Below are positions 27,600 to 35,302 of a stretch of DNA of 64,000 nt, piece by piece. Each line of letters begins with the position of its first letter. The stretch's first letter is position 1. Source of the DNA: Rhizobiaceae bacterium (GTDB taxonomy: Bacteria > Pseudomonadota > Alphaproteobacteria > Rhizobiales > Rhizobiaceae); assembly GCA_023953905.1 (NCBI GenBank), contig JAMLJA010000001.1, positions 1-64,000 on the forward strand. Reading direction: 5' to 3'. The position numbers and the translations under genes were made by a program. The notes under the pieces were generated by a model. That model did not search any database and had not been told where the DNA came from. It saw nothing but the letters and a program-made list of their open reading frames with translations.

Positions 27600-28910
27600 T
27601 CATCCGTAAAGATAGTTCGGCAGCCAAAGGGCGATGTCGGGGAAGATGGCCAGCAATACAACGCCGAGAACCATCAGCAGGAAAAAGGGGAAGGCAGCCC
27701 AGAACAGGAAACTCATGTGCTCACCCGACATTCCCTGGAGCACGAAGAGGTTGAAGCCTACCGGTGGTGTCACTTGTGCCATCTCGACCATCAGGACAAG
27801 GTAGATCCCGAACCAGATCGGGTCGAAACCCGCCTGTAGAATCAGTGGCAGCGCAATGGGGAGGCTCATCACGACGATCGAGTTTCCGTCGAGGAAGAAG
27901 CCAAGCATTAGATAGAACAACGACAGCACCAGAAGCAGCGTCCATGGGGACAGATCAAGCGCGCCGATAGCTCGTGCCACGTCGGAGGGGATATGCAGAT
28001 AGCCCATGGCCGTCGACAAGAGCGCGGCAGTGATGAGGATCGAGCATACCATCGTCGACGTCTTGACGGCGCCCATGAGCGTCTCGCGCATCAACGCCAG
28101 AGAGAATTGGCCGGTGACGCTTACGATAGCCAGCGCCCCAACCACGCCAACGGCTGCCGCCTCGGACGGCGTGGCGACGCCGGAATAGATCGAGCCAAGC
28201 ACTATCGCCATGAGCACGAACAACGGCAGCAAGTCGGCTATCGCATTCAAAAAATCGCGCACGCGGTATGTGTTCCGTTCGGCGGGCACAATTGAAGGGT
28301 TCAGTGCAACACGCACCATTATGAAGGCCGAATAGAAACCAGCGATCATGAGGCCAGGTATCACGCCTGCCGCGAAGAGCCTGCTGATGGACTGCTCCGC
28401 CAGGATTCCGTAGACGATCATCACGATCGAGGGCGGAATCAGCAGCCCTAGACTTCCTGCGCCTGCAAGCGAACCCAGGGTGATACTGCGATCATAGCCG
28501 CGCGGGATAAGTTCAGCCGTGGTAATTCGCCCAACGGTAGCTGTGGTTGCTGGCGAAGAACCAGATACGCACGCGAACAAGGTGCATCCGAGGACATTTG
28601 TGTGCAGGAGCCGACCTGGAATCTGATCGACAAAAGGTGAAAGACCGCGGAAGAGGCGCGTCGAAATGTCGGTCCGGAAGAGAATCTCCCCCATCCAGAT
28701 AAACAGCGGAATTGCGGCCAGTTCCCAGCCCAGTGAATACCTGTAGATTATGTTGGCCGCTATCGTGGCCACGCGGTCGGCATCCATTCCTCCCACGAAG
28801 AACAAGGCACAGAACGCGACGAGCGCCAAACTCACAAATACCCAAACGCCGAGCGCCAGGAATCCCAGAAGGAAGGCAAGTACCGCGCCGGCAGCAAATA
28901 AAGTCTCCAT
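27600..28910 (-). CDS. dctM: TRAP transporter large permease (DctM)
   Basis: 436 residues, about 12 transmembrane segments of the ion-transporter fold. TRAP motifs present: LFIWMGEILFRTDIS, the Gly-rich VSGSSPATTATVGRITTAELIPRGYDRSITLGSLAGAGSLGLLIPPSI block, and near the end FDPIWFGIYLVLMVEMAQVTPPVGFNLFVLQG. It forms the channel part of a sodium-driven TRAP importer in the inner membrane with the adjacent DctQ and DctP. The 3' gene of the three; 24 bases separate it from dctQ. Confidence 0.94.
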   Translation of the reverse strand: METLFAAGAVLAFLLGFLALGVWVFVSLALVAFCALFFVGGMDADRVATIAANIIYRYSLGWELAAIPLFIWMGEILFRTDISTRLFRGLSPFVDQIPGRLLHTNVLGCTLFACVSGSSPATTATVGRITTAELIPRGYDRSITLGSLAGAGSLGLLIPPSIVMIVYGILAEQSISRLFAAGVIPGLMIAGFYSAFIMVRVALNPSIVPAERNTYRVRDFLNAIADLLPLFVLMAIVLGSIYSGVATPSEAAAVGVVGALAIVSVTGQFSLALMRETLMGAVKTSTMVCSILITAALLSTAMGYLHIPSDVARAIGALDLSPWTLLLVLSLFYLMLGFFLDGNSIVVMSLPIALPLILQAGFDPIWFGIYLVLMVEMAQVTPPVGFNLFVLQGMSGEHMSFLFWAAFPFFLLMVLGVVLLAIFPDIALWLPNYLYG

Positions 28911-28934
28911 AGGGCTGATCCTTCGCGCTGAATC

Positions 28935-29459
28935 TCATTCTTCGTATGGTAGTCCGGCTTGAGCCGGAGCTTGCGATGGGTGGCCGGTCAAGTGACGGAG
29001 CCCGTAGGCAGCAAGCTGCAAAGAGAAGAGCAACAGGCCTACCAACATCATTGTTTCAGGAATCCAAGTTGGAACCTGCGCTATCGAGGAGGACACGGTG
29101 CCACGGGTATAGGCGCGGATCGCGCGCGTCCAAAATACGGTCACAAGTGCGATGGTTGCCGCGCAGGTGAGCAATGCACTAAGCGCTGTTAACAACTCAG
29201 CCATCCGGGAGTTGAGATGCGGAAGCAGCAGATTGACCCTGATGAGTTTGTTGTTTTCCAGCACATAGCCCAACGACCAGACAATGGAGATTGAAAGTGC
29301 GTAACCGACAAACTCATCCATCACGAATGTCGAGGTGGAGAAGACAGCACGCAACGTGATCTCAAGCGTAATAAGCGACACCATGAAAACGAGTGCAGCG
29401 GCTGCCACTGCGGCACCAAAGCACGAGATTACATAGGTCGCGGAATAGAACCGGGACAT
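28935..29459 (-). CDS. dctQ: TRAP transporter small permease (DctQ)
   Basis: 174 residues with four predicted helices. Family features include VMDEFVGYALSISIVWSLGYVLENNKLIRVNLLLPHL and the C-terminal WIPETMMLVGLLLFSLQLAAYGLRHL. GGGGAA three bases before 29459 supports this start; the frame extends 126 bases further into the dctP gap without a ribosome site. It pairs with DctM in the membrane and links it to the periplasmic receptor DctP. Confidence 0.92.
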   Translation of the reverse strand: MSRFYSATYVISCFGAAVAAAALVFMVSLITLEITLRAVFSTSTFVMDEFVGYALSISIVWSLGYVLENNKLIRVNLLLPHLNSRMAELLTALSALLTCAATIALVTVFWTRAIRAYTRGTVSSSIAQVPTWIPETMMLVGLLLFSLQLAAYGLRHLTGHPSQAPAQAGLPYEE

Positions 29460-29514
29460 GGATTCCCCTTTTGCGAGAGGCAGGTGCCGCCGGCTACCAG
29501 CGGCACCTATCGGA

Positions 29515-30492
29515 TCACTTGCTTCCTTCGTAAGCATCCATGACACGCTTGGCGCGCTCGCCTGTCTTCGCAATCCAATCGTCAATAACGGGTTTGGCCG
29601 CCGTCTTCAGGAAATCCGAGAACTCGGGACTGACACTCTCCACGACAGTCATCCCGTTAGAACGCAGCGTTTCAAAATCGCCTGCAGAAATCTCGCCCAA
29701 CCGGCCCCATACGAATGCTTCGGCTTCTGCAGCCGCTTCGCGAACGGCTTTCTGCTCTTCTTCTGTAAGGGCATTCCAGGCATCGAGATTGGCGTGCAAG
29801 CCCTGAAGCGACGAAGCGTAGTTTACCGCCGTGAAGTGTGACTGGAGCTCCCACATCCGCACACCGATACCGCCATTGGCCGATGTGAGCACTGCATCGA
29901 TACCGCCGGTGGAAAGCTGGCCAGGAACATCGGCCCAGGACACCTGAACCGGGAAGGCGCCTGCGCTGCGGAGCGTCTCAGTTGAGGCGACGTCAGATGT
30001 ACGCACTTTCACGCCCTCGAGATCTTCCGGGGTGTTGAATGCCTTGTTGCCCCACAGGCCTGACGCAGGCCAAGGAGTCGCGAAAAGAAGCAGCTGGTTG
30101 TTGTCGGCGAAGACTTTGTCATATTCGGGACGCCCCGCCTCATAGAGACGCCAGGCGTCATCTGCGTTACGAACCAGAAATGGAAGTGCGGATAACTGGA
30201 AGATTGGATCGATACCCGGCAAGGAAGAGAATGCGGAAGAAGCCGCCTGCAGAGCGCCGTCTCCCACGGCATCGAAGTGGTCTACGCTCTTGTAGCCAAG
30301 CGCCCCGCCATGATGGACAGTGATAGTAACTGTCCCACCCGTCTTGTCGGAAACTGCTTTGGCGAAAACATCCACCGCCTGACCTTGAAGCGAATTCGCC
30401 GGATATTCATTGGCGAGATCCCACGAAGCGGCGGTCGCTGGCAAAACAAGCGATGCGGCAAATGCTGCTGCTATTATAGCTCTTGCGAACAT
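29515..30492 (-). CDS. dctP: TRAP transporter substrate-binding protein (DctP)
   Basis: 325 residues. Signal peptide to about residue 22 (ATA-A), then the mature DctP fold: WDLANEYPANSLQGQAVDVFAKAVSDKTGGTVTITVHHGGALGYK, GIDPIFQLSALPFLV, the conserved Arg region GVKVRTSDVASTETLRSAGAFPVQVSWADVPGQLSTGGIDAVLTSANG, which contacts a substrate carboxylate. First gene of dctPQM. A 62-bp palindromic element (30551-30612) sits 58 bases upstream and is repeated in front of the amidohydrolase operon. Ligand unknown; probably the substrate or a relative of what the amidohydrolase acts on. Confidence 0.94.
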   Translation of the reverse strand: MFARAIIAAAFAASLVLPATAASWDLANEYPANSLQGQAVDVFAKAVSDKTGGTVTITVHHGGALGYKSVDHFDAVGDGALQAASSAFSSLPGIDPIFQLSALPFLVRNADDAWRLYEAGRPEYDKVFADNNQLLLFATPWPASGLWGNKAFNTPEDLEGVKVRTSDVASTETLRSAGAFPVQVSWADVPGQLSTGGIDAVLTSANGGIGVRMWELQSHFTAVNYASSLQGLHANLDAWNALTEEEQKAVREAAAEAEAFVWGRLGEISAGDFETLRSNGMTVVESVSPEFSDFLKTAAKPVIDDWIAKTGERAKRVMDAYEGSK

Positions 30493-30550
30493 GGTTTGGT
30501 TCCCTCTGCGAAGTTGCGGCCGCTGATTGACTGGCCGTCTTAGTGATTAA

Positions 30551-30612
30551 CACCTACCGCGTTAGGATACGCATGCCTTATCCTAATGCGATAGGTGTTG
30601 AACACTTAAGTG
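30551..30612 (-). promoter_or_regulatory. 62-bp composite palindromic element A upstream of dctP
   Basis: Read on the minus strand it has a perfect palindrome CACTTAAGTG (30603-30612), a 5-base spacer, then a 47-base imperfect palindrome (30551-30597) with outer arms CACCTA...TAGGTG and inner arms TTAGGATA...TATCCTAA around a 9-base centre. The copy at 31514-31575 matches at 50 of 62 positions by my count with identical spacing. TTAAGT and TAGGAT are 18 bases apart and could be promoter hexamers. Candidate operator/promoter for the LuxR-type regulator encoded between the two copies. Confidence 0.75.
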
Positions 30613-30937
30613 CTTGGAACCCTCGTGTTCATTTTGGGATTGACCGGCAAGTCGGAAGCGGCGACGACGCGGACACCAGTACCGCTTGCCGTTCTGGTCC
30701 CAACACTTCAACGCGATCTGCCATACGCTGCGATCGGCTTCAGACAGTGCGGATTTTCGTTGCACTAAGGGCTGAAACGTCGCGATGTGGTGATCGAAGC
30801 CCGCTCGCTTCGTTACAAAGCCAAGCCAATCACGGGCGCTCTATTGCACCGCGGAGGACGAGACCGGCGGTCGGCAATCTTTGATGACTGGACAACAGTC
30901 GGCACGCGCCCTCTTCTCGGATTCGGGGCTCAATCAA
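30613..30937. other. Untranslated gap after the luxR-type gene
   Basis: About 325 bases between element A and the stop of the luxR-type gene, which is transcribed away from here toward dctP. No convincing gene, hairpin with U-tract or repeat was found, so read-through from luxR into dctPQM is possible. Confidence 0.4.
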
Positions 30938-31489
30938 TCACCGTGCCAGCAATCGTTGGACGAGCTCGGGCGTGGAAGCGACATCGTATTTGCGTAGCAG
31001 GCGAGTCTTATAAATGTCGACCGTGCGCGGGCTGATATCCAGAGCTCGCGCCACCTCCTTGCCAGTGAGACCATCAATGAGGAGAGCAGCAACGTCGCGC
31101 TCGCGCGGTGTCAGCGACGAGGCTTGTTGCCGGACGTGTGTCAGATCGCTGAATATCCAAAGCGTGTGCTCGTGCGGATTGCGGGGAGTGTAGGTGTAAC
31201 CGCGCACCCTCACCCAGAACAGCTCACCGTTGAGCCTTCGCATGACCCGATCATCAAGAATTGTCAGATTCTCGTCGAGTAGCCGGCCAATCCGTTCGCC
31301 GGTACCTGCGAAATCGGTTTGCGTTGGATAAAGGCGCTCGGAGCTTGTCCCGACAAAATCCTCAATAGTTCCGCCGAAGATTTTCGCGAACGCATGGTTG
31401 CAGGCTACGATCCGCCGGTTCCGCTGTATGATCTGTCCGATCGGCGCGTCTTCGAAAGCGGCTCTATAGTCTATGTCATACTGAGCCAC
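30938..31489 (-). CDS. PAS-LuxR transcriptional regulator
   Basis: 183 residues starting at GTG 31489, which has GAGGAGG five bases upstream; a longer frame from 31516 would overlap the upstream element. N-terminal PAS domain (residues about 5-115: YRAAFEDAPIGQIIQRNRRIVACNHAF, GELFWVRVRGYTYTP) senses an unknown ligand. C-terminal LuxR HTH begins at SLTPRERDVAALLIDGLTGKEVARALDISPRTVDIYKTRLLRKYDV. No phosphoacceptor receiver domain. It lies between the TRAP operon and the divergent amidohydrolase operon, with a copy of a 62-bp palindromic element next to each, so it most likely controls both. Confidence 0.9.
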   Translation of the reverse strand: MAQYDIDYRAAFEDAPIGQIIQRNRRIVACNHAFAKIFGGTIEDFVGTSSERLYPTQTDFAGTGERIGRLLDENLTILDDRVMRRLNGELFWVRVRGYTYTPRNPHEHTLWIFSDLTHVRQQASSLTPRERDVAALLIDGLTGKEVARALDISPRTVDIYKTRLLRKYDVASTPELVQRLLAR

Positions 31490-31513
31490 CTGATCCTCCT
31501 CGTTCCAACCGAA

Positions 31514-31575
31514 CACTTAAGCGTCCGGCACCTATCGCATTAAGATAAGATGTTCGTATCCTAATGAGGTAGGTG
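31514..31575 (+). promoter_or_regulatory. 62-bp composite palindromic element B upstream of the amidohydrolase operon
   Basis: Plus-strand copy of the element before dctP: CACTTAAGCG (31514-31523), five bases, then a 47-base palindrome (31529-31575) with CACCTA...TAGGTG outer arms. It lies in the 104-base space between the luxR-type start and the upstream ORF. TTAAGC and TAAGAT, 18 bases apart, are possible -35/-10 hexamers. The ribosome site at 31580 begins only five bases after the element, so transcription must start inside it. Confidence 0.75.
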
Positions 31576-31593
31576 CATCAAGGAGGATGCGTA

Positions 31594-31719
31594 ATGGATA
31601 TCGTTTTGCGAAAGCCCCCCTCGAAGCGCTCAGAAAATAGGCGTGAATCTCGACCAGGTTCATGGACAGAGAGATCTGGCGCGGTCGGCCATATTCTCGC
31701 TGCCGGAAGTGCCGCCTGA
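31594..31719 (+). CDS. Upstream ORF (41 codons) coupled to the amidohydrolase start
   Basis: ATG with a strong AAGGAGG seven bases upstream, the best ribosome site in this leader. The product (MDIVLRKPPSKRSENRR..., ending AAGSAA) is basic and resembles no family. Its TGA stop (31717-31719) overlaps the ATG of the amidohydrolase gene (31719) as TGATG, the usual sign of translational coupling. Could be a leader peptide or simply the way ribosomes reach the main gene, which has only a weak site of its own. Confidence 0.5.
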   Translation: MDIVLRKPPSKRSENRRESRPGSWTERSGAVGHILAAGSAA

Positions 31720-33302
31720 TGCCGGACAGCATGCAGAGTGTCGCTGTCGGCGACGAGTTCGCGGCGATGTTTGCAGAGACGGATCTCGTGGGACCAACCG
31801 CCTCCACGAGCCGAAGTGCCGGTCATGGCCCATTCAGCCGCATCTTTCTGCGCGGTGCAATGATCCTCGACGGAACCGGGGCGCCTCCCTGGGGACCGGC
31901 CGATCTCTTAATCGTTGATGGCCGCATCAGCAGCCTCGGCAAGTCTGGCAAATATCCTCCACCGTCGGATTTCGATCCCGTTGCAAGCACGAAAGATGTC
32001 GAAATCGATTGTTCAGGCAAATACCTGACTCCCGGCTTTGTGGATTGCCATGTTCACATTGCAGCGCCGTTCCACGCCAAAAACGGTGCAATGCCGAAGG
32101 CCGATTACGTTTACAAACTCTGGCTTGCACATGGCGTGACCACAGTCCGGGAGACCGGCTGCTTTAACGGTCTCGGCTGGACTCTGGACCAAAAGGCACG
32201 GGCAGCTTCCGGGCAGATAGACGCGCCCTCTATTCACGCATATGCAGCCTTTCCCGCGACGATCGACTACGTCAATTCAATCCATACGCCTGCAGATGCT
32301 CGGATTTGGCTCAAAGCTGTGAAGGACAGGGGTGCCGACGGTGTGAAGTTCTTCGGCGCGCCGCCTGCGATCATGAATGCGGCGCTCGAAACCTGCGCCG
32401 AAATAGGCTTGAGAAGCTGCTGCCATCACGCGCAGTTGGCTGTCGGCAGAATGAACGCCTTGCGCACGGCGCGGTGGGGTCTGACCAGCACTGAACATTC
32501 ATACGGAATTCCCGAGACGCTGTTCGAGCAGCAGACAGTCTATGACTATCAGGCCGACCACACTCACAGCGATGAGTATTTGCGCTTCGCGGCGTCCGGT
32601 CGGACGTTCATGCAAGCCGCCAAACCCGGCTCCGAAAGGTGGCGCGCCGTGCTGGCGGCATTCCTAGAGGCCGGGCACACCTTTGTTCCCACCTTCAGCG
32701 TGTACGATGGCAACCGAGATCTCATGCGCACGCGACGTGCCGACTGGCACGAGAGATTCACCGATCCGACTCTATGGGACTATTTTCAGCCGCAGCGCGG
32801 AGGCCATGCTACCTATTGGTATCGATGGTCAACGACGAACGAAATCGACTGGCGCGAAACGTTCCGCCTCTGGATGCAGTTCGTCAACGCATACAAGAAC
32901 ATGGGGGGCCGGATTGGGGTGGGCAGCGATTCCGGCTTCGGTTTTCAGACCTACGGATTTGGCTTCATTCGCGAGTTGGAACTATTGCAAGAGGCGGGCT
33001 TCAACCCATTGGAAGTACTTCGCGCGGCGACTGTCTCGGGTGCGGAATTGCTGGGGATCGAAGATGACGTCGGCACGATCGAGATCGGTAAGCGTGGTGA
33101 TCTGGTCATCCACGAGCTGAATCCACTCTCGGATTTCAAGACCCTCTACGGCACCGGCGCCATGCGTCTCAATGACGACACGGCGTCGGTCGAATGGCAG
33201 CGTAGCATCAAAAACGTGATTAAGGGTGGTATCATCTACGATGCTGCGCAACTGCTCTCGGATATTGAAGACATGGTAGCTGAGGCCAAAGCGGCTCGAT
33301 GA
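31719..33302 (+). CDS. Metal-dependent amidohydrolase
   Basis: 527 residues. Imidazolonepropionase/prolidase-like amidohydrolase with beta-sandwich strands (FLRGAMILDGTG, LLIVDGRISSLGK) and a TIM barrel: metal ligands HVH (about residues 111-113 in GFVDCHVHIAAPF), a bridging Lys in DGVKFFG, His in CCHHAQ and STEHS, and the catalytic Asp in GVGSDSGFGF. The C-terminal DVGTIEIGKRGDLVIHELNPL closes the sandwich. Start set at 31719 because it abuts the upstream ORF; ATG 31731 is another option. Stop overlaps the CobW-type gene by ATGA. Substrate unknown, probably a cyclic amide or amino-acid-derived compound imported by the TRAP system. Confidence 0.88.
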   Translation: MPDSMQSVAVGDEFAAMFAETDLVGPTASTSRSAGHGPFSRIFLRGAMILDGTGAPPWGPADLLIVDGRISSLGKSGKYPPPSDFDPVASTKDVEIDCSGKYLTPGFVDCHVHIAAPFHAKNGAMPKADYVYKLWLAHGVTTVRETGCFNGLGWTLDQKARAASGQIDAPSIHAYAAFPATIDYVNSIHTPADARIWLKAVKDRGADGVKFFGAPPAIMNAALETCAEIGLRSCCHHAQLAVGRMNALRTARWGLTSTEHSYGIPETLFEQQTVYDYQADHTHSDEYLRFAASGRTFMQAAKPGSERWRAVLAAFLEAGHTFVPTFSVYDGNRDLMRTRRADWHERFTDPTLWDYFQPQRGGHATYWYRWSTTNEIDWRETFRLWMQFVNAYKNMGGRIGVGSDSGFGFQTYGFGFIRELELLQEAGFNPLEVLRAATVSGAELLGIEDDVGTIEIGKRGDLVIHELNPLSDFKTLYGTGAMRLNDDTASVEWQRSIKNVIKGGIIYDAAQLLSDIEDMVAEAKAAR

Positions 33303-34354
33303 ATCTATCGGCGTCGACTAGTCAGCACGTGCCTGAGTTCGTGATCTTAACAGGCGCACTGGGCAGCGGTAAGACGACGTTGTTGAAGACGTTTATACAA
33401 CTCGCGGAAAGCAACGAGACCGGCGTCATCGTCAATGACGCCGGCGACATCAATGTCGACGCCGAAATTCTGGAGAGCGTCAATGGCAGAGCAGTCTCGC
33501 GAGCCGCGAGCGGCTGCATCTGCTGCTCCGTCGGCGAAGACCTACAAGACGCCGTTGACAACCTTCTGGAAGCACATGAACGAACGCGGACGCGGGTAAA
33601 GCGCATCATCCTGGAAACAAGCGGCCTCGCCGATCCAGGGGCTGTCGTACGCGCGGCTGGACGGCTTCGGCAAGAATCATTCAATCTTCGGATTGTCGCC
33701 ACGCTGGATGGAAGCCGAGGAAAGTGGAGCGACGACTTCCTCCCACATGAACCGGCGCAACTCGCAGCCGCACATGGAATCATAGTCACAAAAACGGATC
33801 TGTGCGACGAAGAAACGCTGGCGGAAGCCAGATTGTCGGCACTATCCTTCAATCCGCTTGTCTCTCCTCTAATCCTGGCGGACTCTGTGTCTCGCGCGCG
33901 TGCAGCATTTTCCAACGTCCAGGTTGGAAAAGCCCCGCCAGTCTCCGCATTTCACGCGGCACCGGCTGCTGCTCATCCGAGGATCAATATCCTTGTAGCG
34001 CGCTGGGCTCCGACCCCGGATTGGCCGGAAATCGAGGAGTGGCTCGAGAATATTGCAGGCTTCTGCGGTGATCGCATGCTTCGGGTGAAAGGGGTTATTG
34101 CCCCCAACGGAGAAAGCAACCGACTTCTGGTTAATGCAGTCGGCAGATCATTCGCCCGCCCGCAGATTTTGCCTGCGGGTAACTCGGAAGAAGGTTTGAT
34201 CCTCATCTTGCGGGACGTGGACGGCGACGAACTCGATCGCTTCAGCCACGCCGTCAGCTGTTCTCCCCCAACGCTCACTTTCGCTCGCAAGAAAGAGGCG
34301 AAAGTAGCCACCTCCCTGCGGAGTGGGGCCATTTCACTCGCGGAGCTGCCGTGA
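33299..34354 (+). CDS. CobW/COG0523 family GTPase, putative metal chaperone
   Basis: 351 residues of the G3E family. Walker A is LTGALGSGKTTLLK (about 18-30), the metal-binding CxCC motif is SGCICCSVGED (Cys at 73, 75, 76), switch II-like LETSGLADPGAVV, and NKxD-equivalent VTKTDLCDE. The C-terminal CobW_C domain starts near residue 220. COG0523 proteins deliver or protect metals such as zinc, iron or cobalt. Cotranscribed with the metal-dependent amidohydrolase (four-base overlap), it is best read as the chaperone that loads that enzyme rather than a cobalamin gene. Confidence 0.9.
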   Translation: MNLSASTSQHVPEFVILTGALGSGKTTLLKTFIQLAESNETGVIVNDAGDINVDAEILESVNGRAVSRAASGCICCSVGEDLQDAVDNLLEAHERTRTRVKRIILETSGLADPGAVVRAAGRLRQESFNLRIVATLDGSRGKWSDDFLPHEPAQLAAAHGIIVTKTDLCDEETLAEARLSALSFNPLVSPLILADSVSRARAAFSNVQVGKAPPVSAFHAAPAAAHPRINILVARWAPTPDWPEIEEWLENIAGFCGDRMLRVKGVIAPNGESNRLLVNAVGRSFARPQILPAGNSEEGLILILRDVDGDELDRFSHAVSCSPPTLTFARKKEAKVATSLRSGAISLAELP

Positions 34355-34536
34355 CCCGTGAAACGGATGGCCGTTCACCGTCTGGTCAAATCCATCTGGC
34401 CGCGATTGCTAAACTCCAGGCACGGAAGTCGATCATTGCGTCGGTGATTTCAGGAAGCTACGAAGTCAATCCAACGATGCCCACTGATGTGAAAGAAGTG
34501 TGGACGCCTAGGGCCGTCGGAGATCGTCTAGGTTAG
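34351..34536 (+). CDS. Possible 61-residue protein overlapping the CobW-type stop
   Basis: GTG start overlaps the CobW stop as GTGA, then 61 codons with no recognised family (TRETDGRSPSGQIHLAAIAKLQARKS near the start). Overlap geometry fits operon continuation, but the reading frame could be accidental. No ribosome site beyond the coupled context. Confidence 0.25.
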   Translation: MTRETDGRSPSGQIHLAAIAKLQARKSIIASVISGSYEVNPTMPTDVKEVWTPRAVGDRLG

Positions 34537-34856
34537 TATTTGCTTTCAAAGTGCTTTTCGATACGACCGAACGGTCGATCATTGGAGCGAAGGCGAAGAC
34601 AGGTGGCCCGTCCACTGCGGCTTTCAGGCTCTCCATTGTCTCGTCTGGCATCTGCAATTCCCGCGTTGAACGTTGCCTTTGTCACCAACACTTCGAGAAG
34701 CGCGCGGGGTCGATTGCGACGTTACATCGAAGGGATGACCGTCGGCGGGCGGAGAGTAACTGACGCCGCCTCACCTGGACAAATCTCGGCATTTTGCAAG
34801 TTTAGTGCAGCGTTCCCGGCTGTTCACAATGGGAAATTGACAAGCACCGACGCGCG
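34537..34856. other. Gap without an identifiable gene
   Basis: About 320 bases between the amidohydrolase operon and the NTF2-like gene. A 114-codon frame on the plus strand runs through most of it into the next gene's 3' end, with no motif or ribosome site. Nothing else seen. Confidence 0.4.
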
Positions 34857-35225
34857 TCAGAAGCCAAATTGCGGCGAGCCATGATGCTGGGTGATCTTCC
34901 AGTTGCCATCCTGTCGCGCAAGCACCCAAGTCATGCGATACGGGCTGGGATTGTCGCCGTCTGCAAATACGACATGCCCCGCAGTGACGGCAATATCACG
35001 CGAAATTTCCCGCGTGTGAGGCATGGGATAGGTTTGAACCCGCATGCTCGGCGGGCGCCCGCCAAAATAGTCTCGAATGGCGTTTCGACCAATCTGCAAT
35101 TCATCAACGGAGCCGAACAGCGTGGCGTCCTCCGTATAAAGCGCCATGTGCCGATCGAGATCGTGACTGTTGAAGGCGGCGATCCATTCTTCCAGCAAAG
35201 CTTGTATTGTCGGCGTTTTGGCCAT
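34857..35225 (-). CDS. NTF2/SnoaL-like protein (DUF4440 type)
   Basis: 122 residues in one alpha+beta NTF2 fold: IQALLEEWIAAFNSHDLDRHMALYTEDATLFG is the helix-hook typical of the family, GRNAIRDYFGG follows, and WVLARQDGNWKITQHHGSP is the closing strand. Such proteins act as small isomerases, ring hydrolases or regulatory subunits. GGGAGG precedes ATG 35225. The gene lies 77 bases downstream of the ECF sigma gene on the same strand and may be co-expressed with it. Confidence 0.88.
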   Translation of the reverse strand: MAKTPTIQALLEEWIAAFNSHDLDRHMALYTEDATLFGSVDELQIGRNAIRDYFGGRPPSMRVQTYPMPHTREISRDIAVTAGHVVFADGDNPSPYRMTWVLARQDGNWKITQHHGSPQFGF

Positions 35226-35302
35226 GTTGGTCCTCCCATGCACTGCATGGAGAATGGCCTCTCGACACGGGAATCGCAAACGGGAAACGTCAGCGCAACA
35301 AT

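Noticed and set aside
31594..33302. Programmed frameshift joining the 41-codon ORF to the amidohydrolase
   Set aside because: No slippery sequence is seen and the short ORF ends in a clean stop that overlaps an ATG; the enzyme's fold begins after that ATG.
33299..34354. Cobalamin biosynthesis gene cobW
   Set aside because: The G3E family includes CobW, but the operon partner is an amidohydrolase and no other cobalamin genes adjoin it; COG0523 metal chaperone is the safer name.
34540..34884. 114-codon plus-strand frame after the CobW-type gene
   Set aside because: Arg-rich composition typical of a shadow frame, no ribosome site, and its end runs into the NTF2-like gene.
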